Below, piece after piece: positions 25,493-35,183 of a stretch of 55,283 bases of DNA (its first letter is position 1; every line of letters starts with the position of its first letter). Origin of the DNA: Planctomycetia bacterium. Its GTDB lineage: Bacteria; Planctomycetota; Phycisphaerae; Phycisphaerales; SM1A02. The stretch lies in the NCBI GenBank assembly GCA_005787685.1, contig SYAC01000064.1, forward strand, positions 1 to 55,283. Reading direction: 5' to 3'. Both the position numbers and the translations under genes were made by a program. The notes under the pieces are model-generated. The model searched no databases. It saw only the letters and a list, made by a program, of their open reading frames with translations, and had not been told where the DNA came from.

Positions 25493-26415
25493 GATGCGGT
25501 CTCCCCAACAGGGATGAGGCCAAGTCGGTTCAAGTCGGCAACGGGCTCTTCAAATGAGCAGCTACCAAAGGAGCGGATGAATTTCTTGCGAGCCTCCGTG
25601 ATTTGTTTCAGCGTCAAGCGATCGTCCTTGTACTTCAAGCCCTCGGCGGTGAATACAAATTGTTTCTCATCGCTTTCGCTGAGCACTTTGACCAACTTGT
25701 CGCCTTTGGCCAAACCATGAAACGCCAAGCTTGCACCAACATAGAGATTCAAAAAACCAAATTGTTCGCAGCCCAAACTTGCGGACATGTTGCGCGCAGG
25801 ATGATGTATTGCGGCGGTCGGCTTGAAAAGCGCCTTGGTGGCGGCCGCGGCCTCAATGAACACGGCCAGCGCCTCGGGTGTTGGATGCGCCTTGGCGGTC
25901 ATACCACCCGTGCGAATTTTGGCGCCCACATCAAATCCGCCCAGCGCCGCGATCATTCCGCGCGGATCCTTGTCCCAGGGAATTTCCACCCACGCTTCAT
26001 ATTCATCGGGAATCAACTCGATCAATTCGGCGATCATTTCACTATCGGTGGCCTTGGTTTCAATGGCCTCGATATGCACTGGCGTTCCACCCTTCTTCTT
26101 ATAAAAGGTGTTGAACTCGTCGATTTGCTCCAAGTCGCGCTCCAATTCCGGATCATCAAGCGATGACACCAACGCCGTCACGCGCCACATTTGATCATTG
26201 AGGTCCGTGGTGGACTTTGGCCACAGCGGTGCGGCGAACTTTTCGAACTCGGAGAGTCGCTTGGCGGGAATCACAATGCGCGAAAGCAACCAACGCTGCG
26301 ATGTCTGCCGGTACTTGGCGAACATTTCCACTGTCTTTTCCATGGAGTACGAAGCGGGCGGAAATAAACCCGCGTAGTCAATGGAACCCTCGAGCAATCG
26401 TGTGAGACCAATCAT
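25489..26415 (-). CDS. Conserved-looking protein coupled to fahA
   Basis: 308 residues from the ATG at 26415 (the frame is open to 26463). No signal peptide or membrane segment; it should be cytosolic. The N-terminal half has YAGLFPPASYSMEKTVEMF and WLLSRIVIPA; the central part reads GAKIRTGGMTAKAHPT and AAIHHPARN, which together look like a barrel-type fold with possible catalytic Lys, His and Arg residues. I do not recognise a named family. Its overlap with fahA suggests a role around tyrosine or homogentisate breakdown, such as a missing isomerase step or product handling. That role is inference from context only. Confidence 0.8.
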   Translation of the reverse strand: MIGLTRLLEGSIDYAGLFPPASYSMEKTVEMFAKYRQTSQRWLLSRIVIPAKRLSEFEKFAAPLWPKSTTDLNDQMWRVTALVSSLDDPELERDLEQIDEFNTFYKKKGGTPVHIEAIETKATDSEMIAELIELIPDEYEAWVEIPWDKDPRGMIAALGGFDVGAKIRTGGMTAKAHPTPEALAVFIEAAAATKALFKPTAAIHHPARNMSASLGCEQFGFLNLYVGASLAFHGLAKGDKLVKVLSESDEKQFVFTAEGLKYKDDRLTLKQITEARKKFIRSFGSCSFEEPVADLNRLGLIPVGETAS

Positions 26416-26492
26416 GCGTCCAAGAATAGGGGAAATCTTGATCAATGCGAAAGTACAAGTCACGGCGTTTCATCCATTGCTACCATCACTCC

Positions 26493-26900
26493 ATGCTTGA
26501 ATGCTCGCGAGTCACGGTTTTTGTTTTACGCTTATCACATAGACCAGGCGAATTAGCACGCCTGTGCACCCAATTACGCCAAGTCGATGTGGAGATGGTT
26601 GGCATGTGGGGACCCATCATTGGCCGAGCTTCTGTTGGATTTCATTGCATTCCAGAGAGCCCGGATCAATTTCGATCATTCGTGCGCGACGCTGAAATGC
26701 CCGCCACGGAGTTTGGCGCTTTCTTGATCAACGACAAATCCAACGGCGGCAGTTTTGTGTCGCGCTTGGACTCCATTGCGGGAGCGGGAATTAATATTGA
26801 GGCCATTCAAAGCTTGACCATTGACGGGTCGTTGTCAGCGGTGATTTGGGTGAATGGCGCCGACGAAGATCGCTTGATTCAAATTTTAAACAAAGCGTGA
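26493..26900 (+). CDS. ACT-domain protein
   Basis: 135 residues. The N-terminal part VTVFVLRLSHRPGELARLCTQL and the C-terminal GINIEAIQSLTIDGSLSAVIW each resemble an ACT beta-alpha-beta unit, so the protein may hold two ACT-like modules. ACT domains bind amino acids or other small ligands and regulate enzymes. Standing beside the tyrosine-breakdown genes, it could sense an aromatic amino acid; that is inference. ATG 26493 was chosen over an earlier in-frame start. Its stop codon abuts the stop of the convergent hemW gene with no base between. Confidence 0.7.
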   Translation: MLECSRVTVFVLRLSHRPGELARLCTQLRQVDVEMVGMWGPIIGRASVGFHCIPESPDQFRSFVRDAEMPATEFGAFLINDKSNGGSFVSRLDSIAGAGINIEAIQSLTIDGSLSAVIWVNGADEDRLIQILNKA

Positions 26901-28088
26901 TCACAGCAGCGCAATGGCCACTTCGCTGGCCAACATTCGACCGCGCGCGCTCAAGCGAAGCCGTCCGTCAACCTGCTCGAGCAATCCATCGGCGCTGAAT
27001 TTCGCAATAGCAATTCGCCGCACCGTGGCGCGCGCGCCCTTGGCAAGCAATTCATCAACGCGCTCGCACGCCATTCCATCAAGTAATCGCAAGCCCATCA
27101 TGAAGGTCTCCCCCACTTGGCCATCCACATCAAGCCGCTCCACATCTTGCACCGGGGCAAAGCCGCTGGTCTGCAGCCAATCCGCAAGCCGCGGCACATT
27201 GCGCCAACGCAAACCATCAATATGACCGCTGGCCGCCGGACCCGCCGCGAACCAATTATGATTTTTCCAATATGAAATATTGTGCTGGCAACGATGGCCC
27301 GGCTTGGCCCAATTTGAAATCTCATAGTGTTCGTAGCCTGCATCGGCCAGCATGCGCGCCGCAAGTTCGTGCATTTGCACCTCTGCATCCTCGCCAATCG
27401 CCTTGACTTCGCCGCGCTTATGGCGCACGCCAAGCGGCGTGTTTGATTCAAACATCAATCCATAACACGACATGTGCTCTGGGTTCAACTCCATCGTGGC
27501 TTGCAAATCGCTCCGCCACAAATCAATGGTGGCGCCGGGCACGGCGTAGATTAAATCGAGATTGATGCCTTTGATTCCCGCTTGACGCAAGCGGCCAACG
27601 GCGCGGGCAACCGACGCGGGATCATGCGTGCGCTCCAGGGCCGCCAGCAATTCAGGCTGAAAACTTTGCGCGCCGAGTGAAACGCGCGTGACGCAATGCT
27701 TGGCCAGCACATGGGCAATGTGCTCACTGACCGTCTCGGGGTTGGCCTCCACGGTCCACTCCGCTCCAGCGCGCCACTTCAACGCGCCGCGCAGGGCGGA
27801 CAACATTCGATCAAGTAATTCGGGTCGCAACATGGTGGGCGTCCCGCCACCAACAAAGAGCGTTTGCAATTCACCGCGCTGCACACGCGCCCACTGTTGC
27901 AACTCAATTTCTATGCGCGCCACAAATTCTTCTTGGCGATCTTGCGCGTCAACAAAGGAATAGAAATCACAGTAATGACATTTGTGACGGCAAAATGGAA
28001 CATGCACATACATGCCGTCGCCACGCACGCCTTCGCCCGGCAACTGATCGGCCAATTGCAAATCTGGCGGCGGGTTGGTTGGCGCCAT
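26901..28088 (-). CDS. hemW: HemW-like radical SAM heme chaperone
   Basis: 395 residues from the ATG at 28088. The radical SAM cluster motif is CRHKCHYCDF (C-x3-C-x2-C), followed by FVGGGTPTML. The motif QHNISYW fits the HNxxYW heme-binding signature that separates HemW from the oxidase HemN. A C-terminal wing with ADGLLEQVDGRLRLSARG completes it. HemW inserts heme into respiratory proteins, which would suit the cytochrome cluster in this window. The frame is open to 28301 and overlaps the purA region; the start is therefore somewhat uncertain. Confidence 0.88.
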   Translation of the reverse strand: MAPTNPPPDLQLADQLPGEGVRGDGMYVHVPFCRHKCHYCDFYSFVDAQDRQEEFVARIEIELQQWARVQRGELQTLFVGGGTPTMLRPELLDRMLSALRGALKWRAGAEWTVEANPETVSEHIAHVLAKHCVTRVSLGAQSFQPELLAALERTHDPASVARAVGRLRQAGIKGINLDLIYAVPGATIDLWRSDLQATMELNPEHMSCYGLMFESNTPLGVRHKRGEVKAIGEDAEVQMHELAARMLADAGYEHYEISNWAKPGHRCQHNISYWKNHNWFAAGPAASGHIDGLRWRNVPRLADWLQTSGFAPVQDVERLDVDGQVGETFMMGLRLLDGMACERVDELLAKGARATVRRIAIAKFSADGLLEQVDGRLRLSARGRMLASEVAIALL

Positions 28089-28236
28089 GGGCAGCGATGT
28101 GGTGACGGAAAGGATGTGCTTCACACTGTCCACAATAGACGCTCTTGGGCAAACTCCAAATAGCGACAGCGCGCCCATGAACAACGACATGAATTGCCCC
28201 ACAATATGCCCACAAATTGCAAAGCCCATGCCGTAG

Positions 28237-29571
<1,335 letters not shown>

Positions 29572-29589
29572 GCGGCGTAGCCTTCCACT

Positions 29590-30381
29590 ATGAATGAGCC
29601 CAAGATACCATCTTTGTCCCACGCTGATTCACTTGCAAAGCCACTGGCTCCTGCGCACATTGCCATCATTATGGATGGCAATGGTCGATGGGCCAAAGCG
29701 CGAGGACTGCCGCGCGAGCTTGGGCACCAAGCGGGCAGCAAGACCGTGCGTGAAGTCACCACGTCCTGCGCGAAGCGCGGCCTCAAGGCGCTCACGCTCT
29801 ATTCATTTTCCAGCGAGAATTGGAAGCGTCCGCCGGAGGAAGTAAGTGCTCTTATGCAACTTTTACGCGAGCACCTACAAGGCGAATTGTCCACCATGCT
29901 GACCAACAACATTCGCTTTCGCCGCGTTGGCCAGCGCGACGGCTTGCACGCCGACGTGCTTGATTTGCTCGATGCCACGGAGCGCGCGACCGCTCATTGC
30001 GACGGCCTAACCCTCTGTCTAGCCTTGAATTATGGCTCGCGCGCTGAAATTGTTTCGGCCTGCAAGGAAATTGCCAGCCGTGTTCAAAGCGGCGCAATCA
30101 AGGCTAATTCGATCAATGAACAAACCATAAGCGACCACCTTCACACCGCGGGGTTGCCCGATCCTGATCTGTTAATTCGCACCGCTGGCGAGATGCGCGT
30201 GAGTAATTTTCTTTTGTGGCAAATTTCTTACGCCGAATTTCATGTCACTCAAACATTGTGGCCTGACTTTTGCGAACGCGACCTTGATTTGGCTCTTGAA
30301 GACTTTGCCAATCGCCACCGGACCTACGGCGGACTGAGCGACGGGGCGGCAATTCCTCCTTTTGCCGCCAATCCTGGCTGA
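29590..30381 (+). CDS. uppS: Isoprenyl transferase (undecaprenyl diphosphate synthase)
   Basis: 263 residues. IAIIMDGNGRWAKARGLPR, LYSFSSENWKRPPEE and RTAGEMRVSNFLLWQISYAEFH are the conserved cis-prenyltransferase motifs, with the catalytic Asp in MDGNGRW. It builds the C55 lipid carrier for cell-wall precursors. A polar N-terminal tail of about 20 residues precedes the fold. It follows purA by 18 bases and is probably in the same transcript. The RTSGE motif reads RTAGE. Confidence 0.93.
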   Translation: MNEPKIPSLSHADSLAKPLAPAHIAIIMDGNGRWAKARGLPRELGHQAGSKTVREVTTSCAKRGLKALTLYSFSSENWKRPPEEVSALMQLLREHLQGELSTMLTNNIRFRRVGQRDGLHADVLDLLDATERATAHCDGLTLCLALNYGSRAEIVSACKEIASRVQSGAIKANSINEQTISDHLHTAGLPDPDLLIRTAGEMRVSNFLLWQISYAEFHVTQTLWPDFCERDLDLALEDFANRHRTYGGLSDGAAIPPFAANPG

Positions 30382-30565
30382 GTCACACAAGCGCAGGCAA
30401 GGTTGGGGATACGCAACTTCACTTGCTCCTACTCAAGACGTATCGCTATGTAAAAATTATTTCTTAAAAATGGATTGCAATTTACTTGTAAATACAACAT
30501 TCACAGTCTGTGCCGAGTTCGACAAGGTTGTTGAACATTCAAAATCTTTCGCACGGACCGCGCAC

Positions 30566-31090
30566 ATGAACACCTCTTTTATCTCACATTTTCCGCCACT
30601 CGTAAAAAATTTCGAGTTGGGAATGTTTTTTCTTGGAGCCACGCTGGCTCTTGGCGTTGTGTTGTCATTGCAGGCTGTGGGAACCGCCATTGGTTCCTAC
30701 AACAAGGGCCGCTTAACCATTAATGTCAAAGGCGTGTCCGTATCCTCGGCGCGCGTGGATGCGGTTCGAGACTTGCAACGCAAATCCTCTGATTTGATGC
30801 GCGATGGAGTGCAAATTATCTCGGACAGTCCAACCTACACCTGCAGCACCATTGAAAATGTGAAGATGACATCGCTGGAGAAGGCCACGCAAAATAGATA
30901 CGACCGCGCGCAAGTGTTGGTAAAAAGTTCCGGCAGCACAGTTGGAACGCTGGCGAACGCATCGCAAGGCGTCTTTCAAATTGTTGCATACGGTGCAACC
31001 GACGTCTCCGACTACGGCATTAGCGATACGTCATCCATAAAAAAGAACGCCAAGGCCGTGGTGAGCATGGAATATTTCGTGGGAAAGTGA
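30566..31090 (+). CDS. SIMPL-domain protein, internally shortened
   Basis: 174 residues. One membrane helix (about 15-42) is followed by RLTINVKGVS, the usual beginning of a SIMPL (DUF541) domain. The chain then jumps directly to the second half of that domain: SARVDAVRDLQRKSSDLM, GVQIISDSPTY, GVFQIVAYGATDVSDYGI and DTSSIKKNAKAVV. About 80-90 residues that normally follow the first strand (the VWxGxV region and the helix after it) are missing, with the frame kept. SIMPL proteins are secreted or envelope proteins of obscure function. A good terminator lies 33 bases downstream. The 184 bases before it are AT-rich and hold no gene. Confidence 0.7.
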   Translation: MNTSFISHFPPLVKNFELGMFFLGATLALGVVLSLQAVGTAIGSYNKGRLTINVKGVSVSSARVDAVRDLQRKSSDLMRDGVQIISDSPTYTCSTIENVKMTSLEKATQNRYDRAQVLVKSSGSTVGTLANASQGVFQIVAYGATDVSDYGISDTSSIKKNAKAVVSMEYFVGK

Positions 31091-31122
31091 GCGCGGGCGC
31101 GCAATTTAAAGCCTGTGTTTAC

Positions 31123-31152
31123 AGCCCATATTGAATAGATTTGGGCTTTTTT
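31123..31152 (+). terminator. Intrinsic terminator after the SIMPL-type gene
   Basis: AGCCCA (31123-31128) pairs with TGGGCT (31142-31147) across a 13-base loop and is followed by a T-rich run (31148-31158). It lies 33 bases after the gene on the same strand. Confidence 0.6.
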
Positions 31153-31185
31153 ATTTTTGGTTTCAGGCGTGGTTGCGGACGCGGA

Positions 31186-32328
31186 TCATGCTTGCCGGCA
31201 AATTAAATCCGCGGTGACAGCCTTTACATTTGGACAACCCGAAAGTGCCAGTGCCAGATCGAATTCGTGCGCAAGAATGTGCAAGACACGTTCCACTCCC
31301 GCCTGACCACCAGCGGCCAAGCCCCACAAGATGGGGCGACCAACTTGCACCGCGCTGGCGCCCATGGCCAACGCGCGCACAATATCAACGCCGCGGCGAA
31401 TTCCACCATCAACAATAATTGGACCACGATCAGCCACCGCGCGCGCAATAGCGGGCAAGGCCTCGGCCGTTGGCGCGGCTCCATCAAGTTGCCTGCCACC
31501 ATGATTACTCACCACCACCGCTGACGCTCCCTGGTCAAACGCCCGGCCCGCGTCATCGGCGCGAAGAATCCCCTTGACCATGATTGGAATATTGACCGAT
31601 TGTCGAATGAGATCCAAGTCCTTCCATGTCAACGATGCGTCAATGGTCCACCCCAGTGCCTGACCCATGCCACTTCCAGAATGACCCGTAGGCTGACTCG
31701 GCCGCTGCAAATTCACAATCGACATTCCATGCGGAACGCAAAATGAATTGTGAATGTCGCGCTCGCGCACGCCCCACACCGGCGTGTCCACCGTGACCAT
31801 GAGCGCCTTGCAACCGGCTGCCTGCGCGCGTTGTGCCAACGCCTTGGTGAAGCCTCGGTCGCTTGAAATATAAATTTGCATGACCATGCTGGCGTTTGCG
31901 TTGGCGTTTGCGTTGGCGTTTGCGTTGGCGTTTGCCGCGCTCACAACATCCTCCAGGGAGCGCGTGGACAAACTTGAAAGAACCATTGGAACGCCCGCTT
32001 GCGCTGCGGCGCGCGCCGTGGCCACTTCACCCTCTGGATCAGCCATGCACTGCATGGCGGTGGGCGCGATCAACAATGGAAACGCCATATGCATGCCAAG
32101 CAAGTCGCTCGCACTATTGCGCTGCGACACATCCACAAGGGCGCGCGGCAGCAAACGAATTTTTTTCCAAGCGTCCATATTGGCTTGCAAAGTCCACTCA
32201 CCCCATGCGCCCGAGCGGTAGTAATCAAAAGCCATCTTGCTTAAGCGCGATTGGGCCACGGCTTGAAAACTTTCCGTATTCAGCAGTGAATTCAAATCTG
32301 GAGTCATTGAAATAAGTTTACTCGACAC
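31186..32328 (-). CDS. FMN-dependent alpha-hydroxy-acid oxidase or dehydrogenase
   Basis: 380 residues of the glycolate oxidase/lactate dehydrogenase (LldD) family. Key parts are the FMN-binding LLIAPTAMQCM, the catalytic His in SNHGGRQLDG, IIVDGGIRRGVDIVRALAMGA and VQVGRPILWGL. Substrate (lactate, glycolate, mandelate or other) cannot be assigned. Between LEDVVSAA and MVMQIYISSDRG lies a run of seven Ala-Asn pairs encoded by a hexanucleotide repeat at 31892-31933, at a loop close to the active-site face. Start at 32328 or the second ATG at 32307; both are possible. Confidence 0.88.
   Translation of the reverse strand: MSSKLISMTPDLNSLLNTESFQAVAQSRLSKMAFDYYRSGAWGEWTLQANMDAWKKIRLLPRALVDVSQRNSASDLLGMHMAFPLLIAPTAMQCMADPEGEVATARAAAQAGVPMVLSSLSTRSLEDVVSAANANANANANANANASMVMQIYISSDRGFTKALAQRAQAAGCKALMVTVDTPVWGVRERDIHNSFCVPHGMSIVNLQRPSQPTGHSGSGMGQALGWTIDASLTWKDLDLIRQSVNIPIMVKGILRADDAGRAFDQGASAVVVSNHGGRQLDGAAPTAEALPAIARAVADRGPIIVDGGIRRGVDIVRALAMGASAVQVGRPILWGLAAGGQAGVERVLHILAHEFDLALALSGCPNVKAVTADLICRQA
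31892..31933. repeat. Hexanucleotide microsatellite (7 units)
   Basis: Seven consecutive 6-base units alternating gcgttt and gcgttg, without any other difference. In the minus-strand gene they encode (Ala-Asn)7. The unit length is a multiple of three, so gain or loss of units keeps the reading frame. Confidence 0.95.
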
Positions 32329-32370
32329 TTCAATAGAACATGGGTATTCGAAATATCAAAATACAAGTTG

Positions 32371-32883
32371 TTATGTATTCGTGTCAGTTTTTTTTGGCGA
32401 ACAGCGGCGAGCGACTTGCCCCAAGAGCAACAATGCGGCGAGTGGAATCCACGACAAAATCCAAGGAGATAGGCTCTGCCATTTGGGGGGCTCCGGCGCG
32501 ACCTGTAATTCCGCTTGCAAATTCATTTCTCCAAGCGCAGTTGCAACGCGCACCGAAATAGTCCACAGCGATGCGTCCGCGCATTGAATCAACGCGCGCT
32601 GCCCAAGCCCATCGGGGTCTGCGCTCATTGCGCATTCGATTGGCGTGGAGTCCATGGCACTGCGCGCCCGCAATGTGCATTGCGCCGGTTCCAGAGCGGG
32701 GCTGACGCGAACAATGACGGCGATCATTCCCACGGTTGGCTGAGATGGATTCACCATCATCACCACGCTCCCTTTTCCAATCGAACCAGTGGCTATGACT
32801 TGTCCGCCATCCCCTTGTGCGACACCAGTGATGGCGCACATGCAAAGCGCGCAAGAAATGATTGGGTTCCGACGCATCATCAT
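32371..32883 (-). CDS. Small exported protein, YtkA/FixH-like beta domain
   Basis: 170 residues from the first of three adjacent ATG codons (32883, 32880, 32877). A signal peptide (about 5-22) is followed by a beta-rich domain starting near VNPSQPTVGMIAVIVRVSP and ending in SLWTISVRVA, then a C-terminal membrane helix (about 140-158) and a basic tail. The first and last strands resemble the YtkA/FixH type of domain found beside oxidase assembly genes. The first ATG overlaps the stop of the CtaG-polyferredoxin fusion gene. Several Cys residues (about five in the mature part) occur. Its role is probably in oxidase assembly; this is inference. Confidence 0.65.
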   Translation of the reverse strand: MMMRRNPIISCALCMCAITGVAQGDGGQVIATGSIGKGSVVMMVNPSQPTVGMIAVIVRVSPALEPAQCTLRARSAMDSTPIECAMSADPDGLGQRALIQCADASLWTISVRVATALGEMNLQAELQVAPEPPKWQSLSPWILSWIPLAALLLLGQVARRCSPKKTDTNT

Positions 32884-35180
32884 GGCGCAAGCAACCCCCG
32901 CATTTGCATGGGTTGCAGCGCAATCCAAACGCCAAGCGCCCACCATGACAAGGCGGCCAACATGCCCACCGAAGCGCGCCACGCCACGGCAAGCATGCTT
33001 GGGAATTGACCGTCTGTGATTGGGGCAACACACCGTTGCGCGCGCCACCACACCAGCGACAAGCACGCCAACAAGCCCGCACCCAATACGCACAACTGCG
33101 CTGGTAGAAGCCATGGCGGCACGACGGCGCAGCAATTGGCGCTCCACTGTGGCGCGCCGAGCGCATCAACGCTCAAGTCTTGCGCCGCGCGTTGCAGTGG
33201 CGGCAACGCCGAACGAAACCCAGTGACCAAGTGAAATCCCAAATGCGCAAGCCACATGGCAATCGAGAGTGGAAAGAGCAACAATGTCGCATGCCCAAAT
33301 CGCGTTTGGAAATTGTCAGATTTAGAGCGTGGACCAATCATGGCGACAACAACCAAGGGCAGCGCGATTGCGAACATGGACGCGCACACCATCAATGTAA
33401 CGGCTTGGAAGTTGGAACCCATCCACCGCTCCCACTGTTGCGTCAATTCAAGCATGGGTTCTGTCATGGCGATCGCATTGGCAAAGGCGCCCACTGCGAT
33501 GACTGCCAGCAACACCATGAAATCCACGCGCTTGGTCAGAACGCCAATGCTTGAGCGCCAGCCACTATGAACAATATCGACCGACGGAACGCGCGTGAGC
33601 AGGCCAATATTGTCATGCGGACACGCTGTCACGCAGTCCAAGCAAAATGTGCAATCCAAATTGCCCACTTTTTTGGGCATAAACAAGCCGGTTCCGCAGC
33701 CAGGCGCGCTGGCGTTGCCGCGCAGGCAATCCTGTGTTTGACAATTGGCGCACACATTGCTTGAACGCAGTCGAACCTCCAGCGGACTGGCAACGCTGAG
33801 CGCCATTTGGTATTGACCAATGGGACACAACCACTTGCAAAATGTGGCGCCCTCAAACAGCAAGTCCACCACGGTCACCGTGACAAAATATCCCGCAATG
33901 ATCCATGCGGTGGCAAAACTAGAATCCCACAGCGACCAAATTTCGTAGCTCAACAACCACGCCACGATCAACAACGCGGCCAGCCATTTGGTGCCCAGCG
34001 CGCGCGGCCATCGATAGTGCGGTTTGATCCAGCGCCGTAAAAATGTGCGCGGTGCGATCAATGGACATGTCATGCACGCCAAGTTGCCACCAGCCACCAA
34101 GGCAATAGCGGTCAATCCGCGCCAATGCGTCCAGGTCCAAGTGCCGGCAATATTCGTGGAGGCCTCGCGCGGACCAAGCAACCCATCCGCGACAATCACA
34201 AGCGCGCCAAGCAACATGAGCCAGCGCATGGCGCTGCGCACGCGCGCGGATTTCAACGCCGCGCCCAAGACGGGCAATCCCAGCACGTCAAAGACATGAA
34301 GCCGAGCGCGCCGATTGAAATTGGAATATTGCGGCAGCGAAATTGCCTCAGAATGCCTGCGTGTCGAGCGCGTTCCAGTCAAGGCGTTGAACAGAATCAC
34401 CACGGCGGGAATCAAGTACACCAGTTGCCCAGGAACCCACATAATGACGGCGGCTTGTTGCTGATCCGTGAGCGCGGAAACCCCGAAAGTTGGCGCGGTG
34501 GATTCGTACCAGGGGTAAATGGCGCTTGACGCAAACGCCAGAATTGCGGCCACAATTGTGTTGGCAACATCCGCGGTGAGCAAATACAACGGCACGGCAA
34601 TGCGCGGCCATGGACTGCGCCACGGATAGGGCGCAACCACATACCACCAAAATAAAATTCCAGCCCACAAAAAACACATGTGCTCCACCAAGTGCCATGC
34701 TGGAACTTCCAAGGCGAATTGATACAGCACCGGCAAATGCCAAGTCCATGTCAACAACACCATGGCAAGCCAACCCGTCACTGGATGCGTGACACGCCTG
34801 GCAAACTTTTGCGCGCTTGACCAAGCGAGAATTGGACCCAATGTGTCGCGACTGAACCAGCGTGGCACTCCCGCCAACAATGGCGCCATGGGCCACCCCA
34901 ACAACAACAATGGCGGCGCGATCATGGTCAACATAAAATGCTGCGTCATGTGCGCGGCAAGTAACCACGACGCGAACACGTCAATGGGTGATTGCAAGGC
35001 AGTCCACAATGCGACCATGCCCAAGCTAAAAAATATCCCGCGACGCCAACCCCATCGCATGGGCAACGCTCGGTGCAGTCGCCACCAACCGCGCCAGTAC
35101 ACAATAAGAATTGTGCACGCCACAAATGTGAATGGCGCCAGAACATGCCACGCCGACCACAGAGTGGCGGGCGTATTCAT
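32880..35180 (-). CDS. CtaG and CcoG/NapH-like polyferredoxin fusion
   Basis: 766 residues. The first 265 residues form a seven-helix CtaG domain (caa3-type assembly factor): HMTQHFMLTMIAPPLLLLGWP, LTWTWHLPVLYQFAL and HLVEHMCFLWAGILFWW. The second part (about 310-640) resembles CcoG/NapH polyferredoxins: membrane CMTCP and CKWLCPIGQYQ motifs, then CANCQTQDCLRGN, and a 4Fe-4S pattern CTFCLDCVTACPHDNIG. Extra membrane helices complete the C-terminus. CtaG-type proteins help insert copper into oxidases, and CcoG reduces Cu(II) for oxidase assembly; the fusion would join the two jobs. It is the last-but-one gene of the respiratory cluster, coupled to the YtkA-like gene. The order of domains is directly visible; the joint function is inference. 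Confidence 0.85.
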   Translation of the reverse strand: MNTPATLWSAWHVLAPFTFVACTILIVYWRGWWRLHRALPMRWGWRRGIFFSLGMVALWTALQSPIDVFASWLLAAHMTQHFMLTMIAPPLLLLGWPMAPLLAGVPRWFSRDTLGPILAWSSAQKFARRVTHPVTGWLAMVLLTWTWHLPVLYQFALEVPAWHLVEHMCFLWAGILFWWYVVAPYPWRSPWPRIAVPLYLLTADVANTIVAAILAFASSAIYPWYESTAPTFGVSALTDQQQAAVIMWVPGQLVYLIPAVVILFNALTGTRSTRRHSEAISLPQYSNFNRRARLHVFDVLGLPVLGAALKSARVRSAMRWLMLLGALVIVADGLLGPREASTNIAGTWTWTHWRGLTAIALVAGGNLACMTCPLIAPRTFLRRWIKPHYRWPRALGTKWLAALLIVAWLLSYEIWSLWDSSFATAWIIAGYFVTVTVVDLLFEGATFCKWLCPIGQYQMALSVASPLEVRLRSSNVCANCQTQDCLRGNASAPGCGTGLFMPKKVGNLDCTFCLDCVTACPHDNIGLLTRVPSVDIVHSGWRSSIGVLTKRVDFMVLLAVIAVGAFANAIAMTEPMLELTQQWERWMGSNFQAVTLMVCASMFAIALPLVVVAMIGPRSKSDNFQTRFGHATLLLFPLSIAMWLAHLGFHLVTGFRSALPPLQRAAQDLSVDALGAPQWSANCCAVVPPWLLPAQLCVLGAGLLACLSLVWWRAQRCVAPITDGQFPSMLAVAWRASVGMLAALSWWALGVWIALQPMQMRGLLAP

Positions 35181-35183
35181 AGA

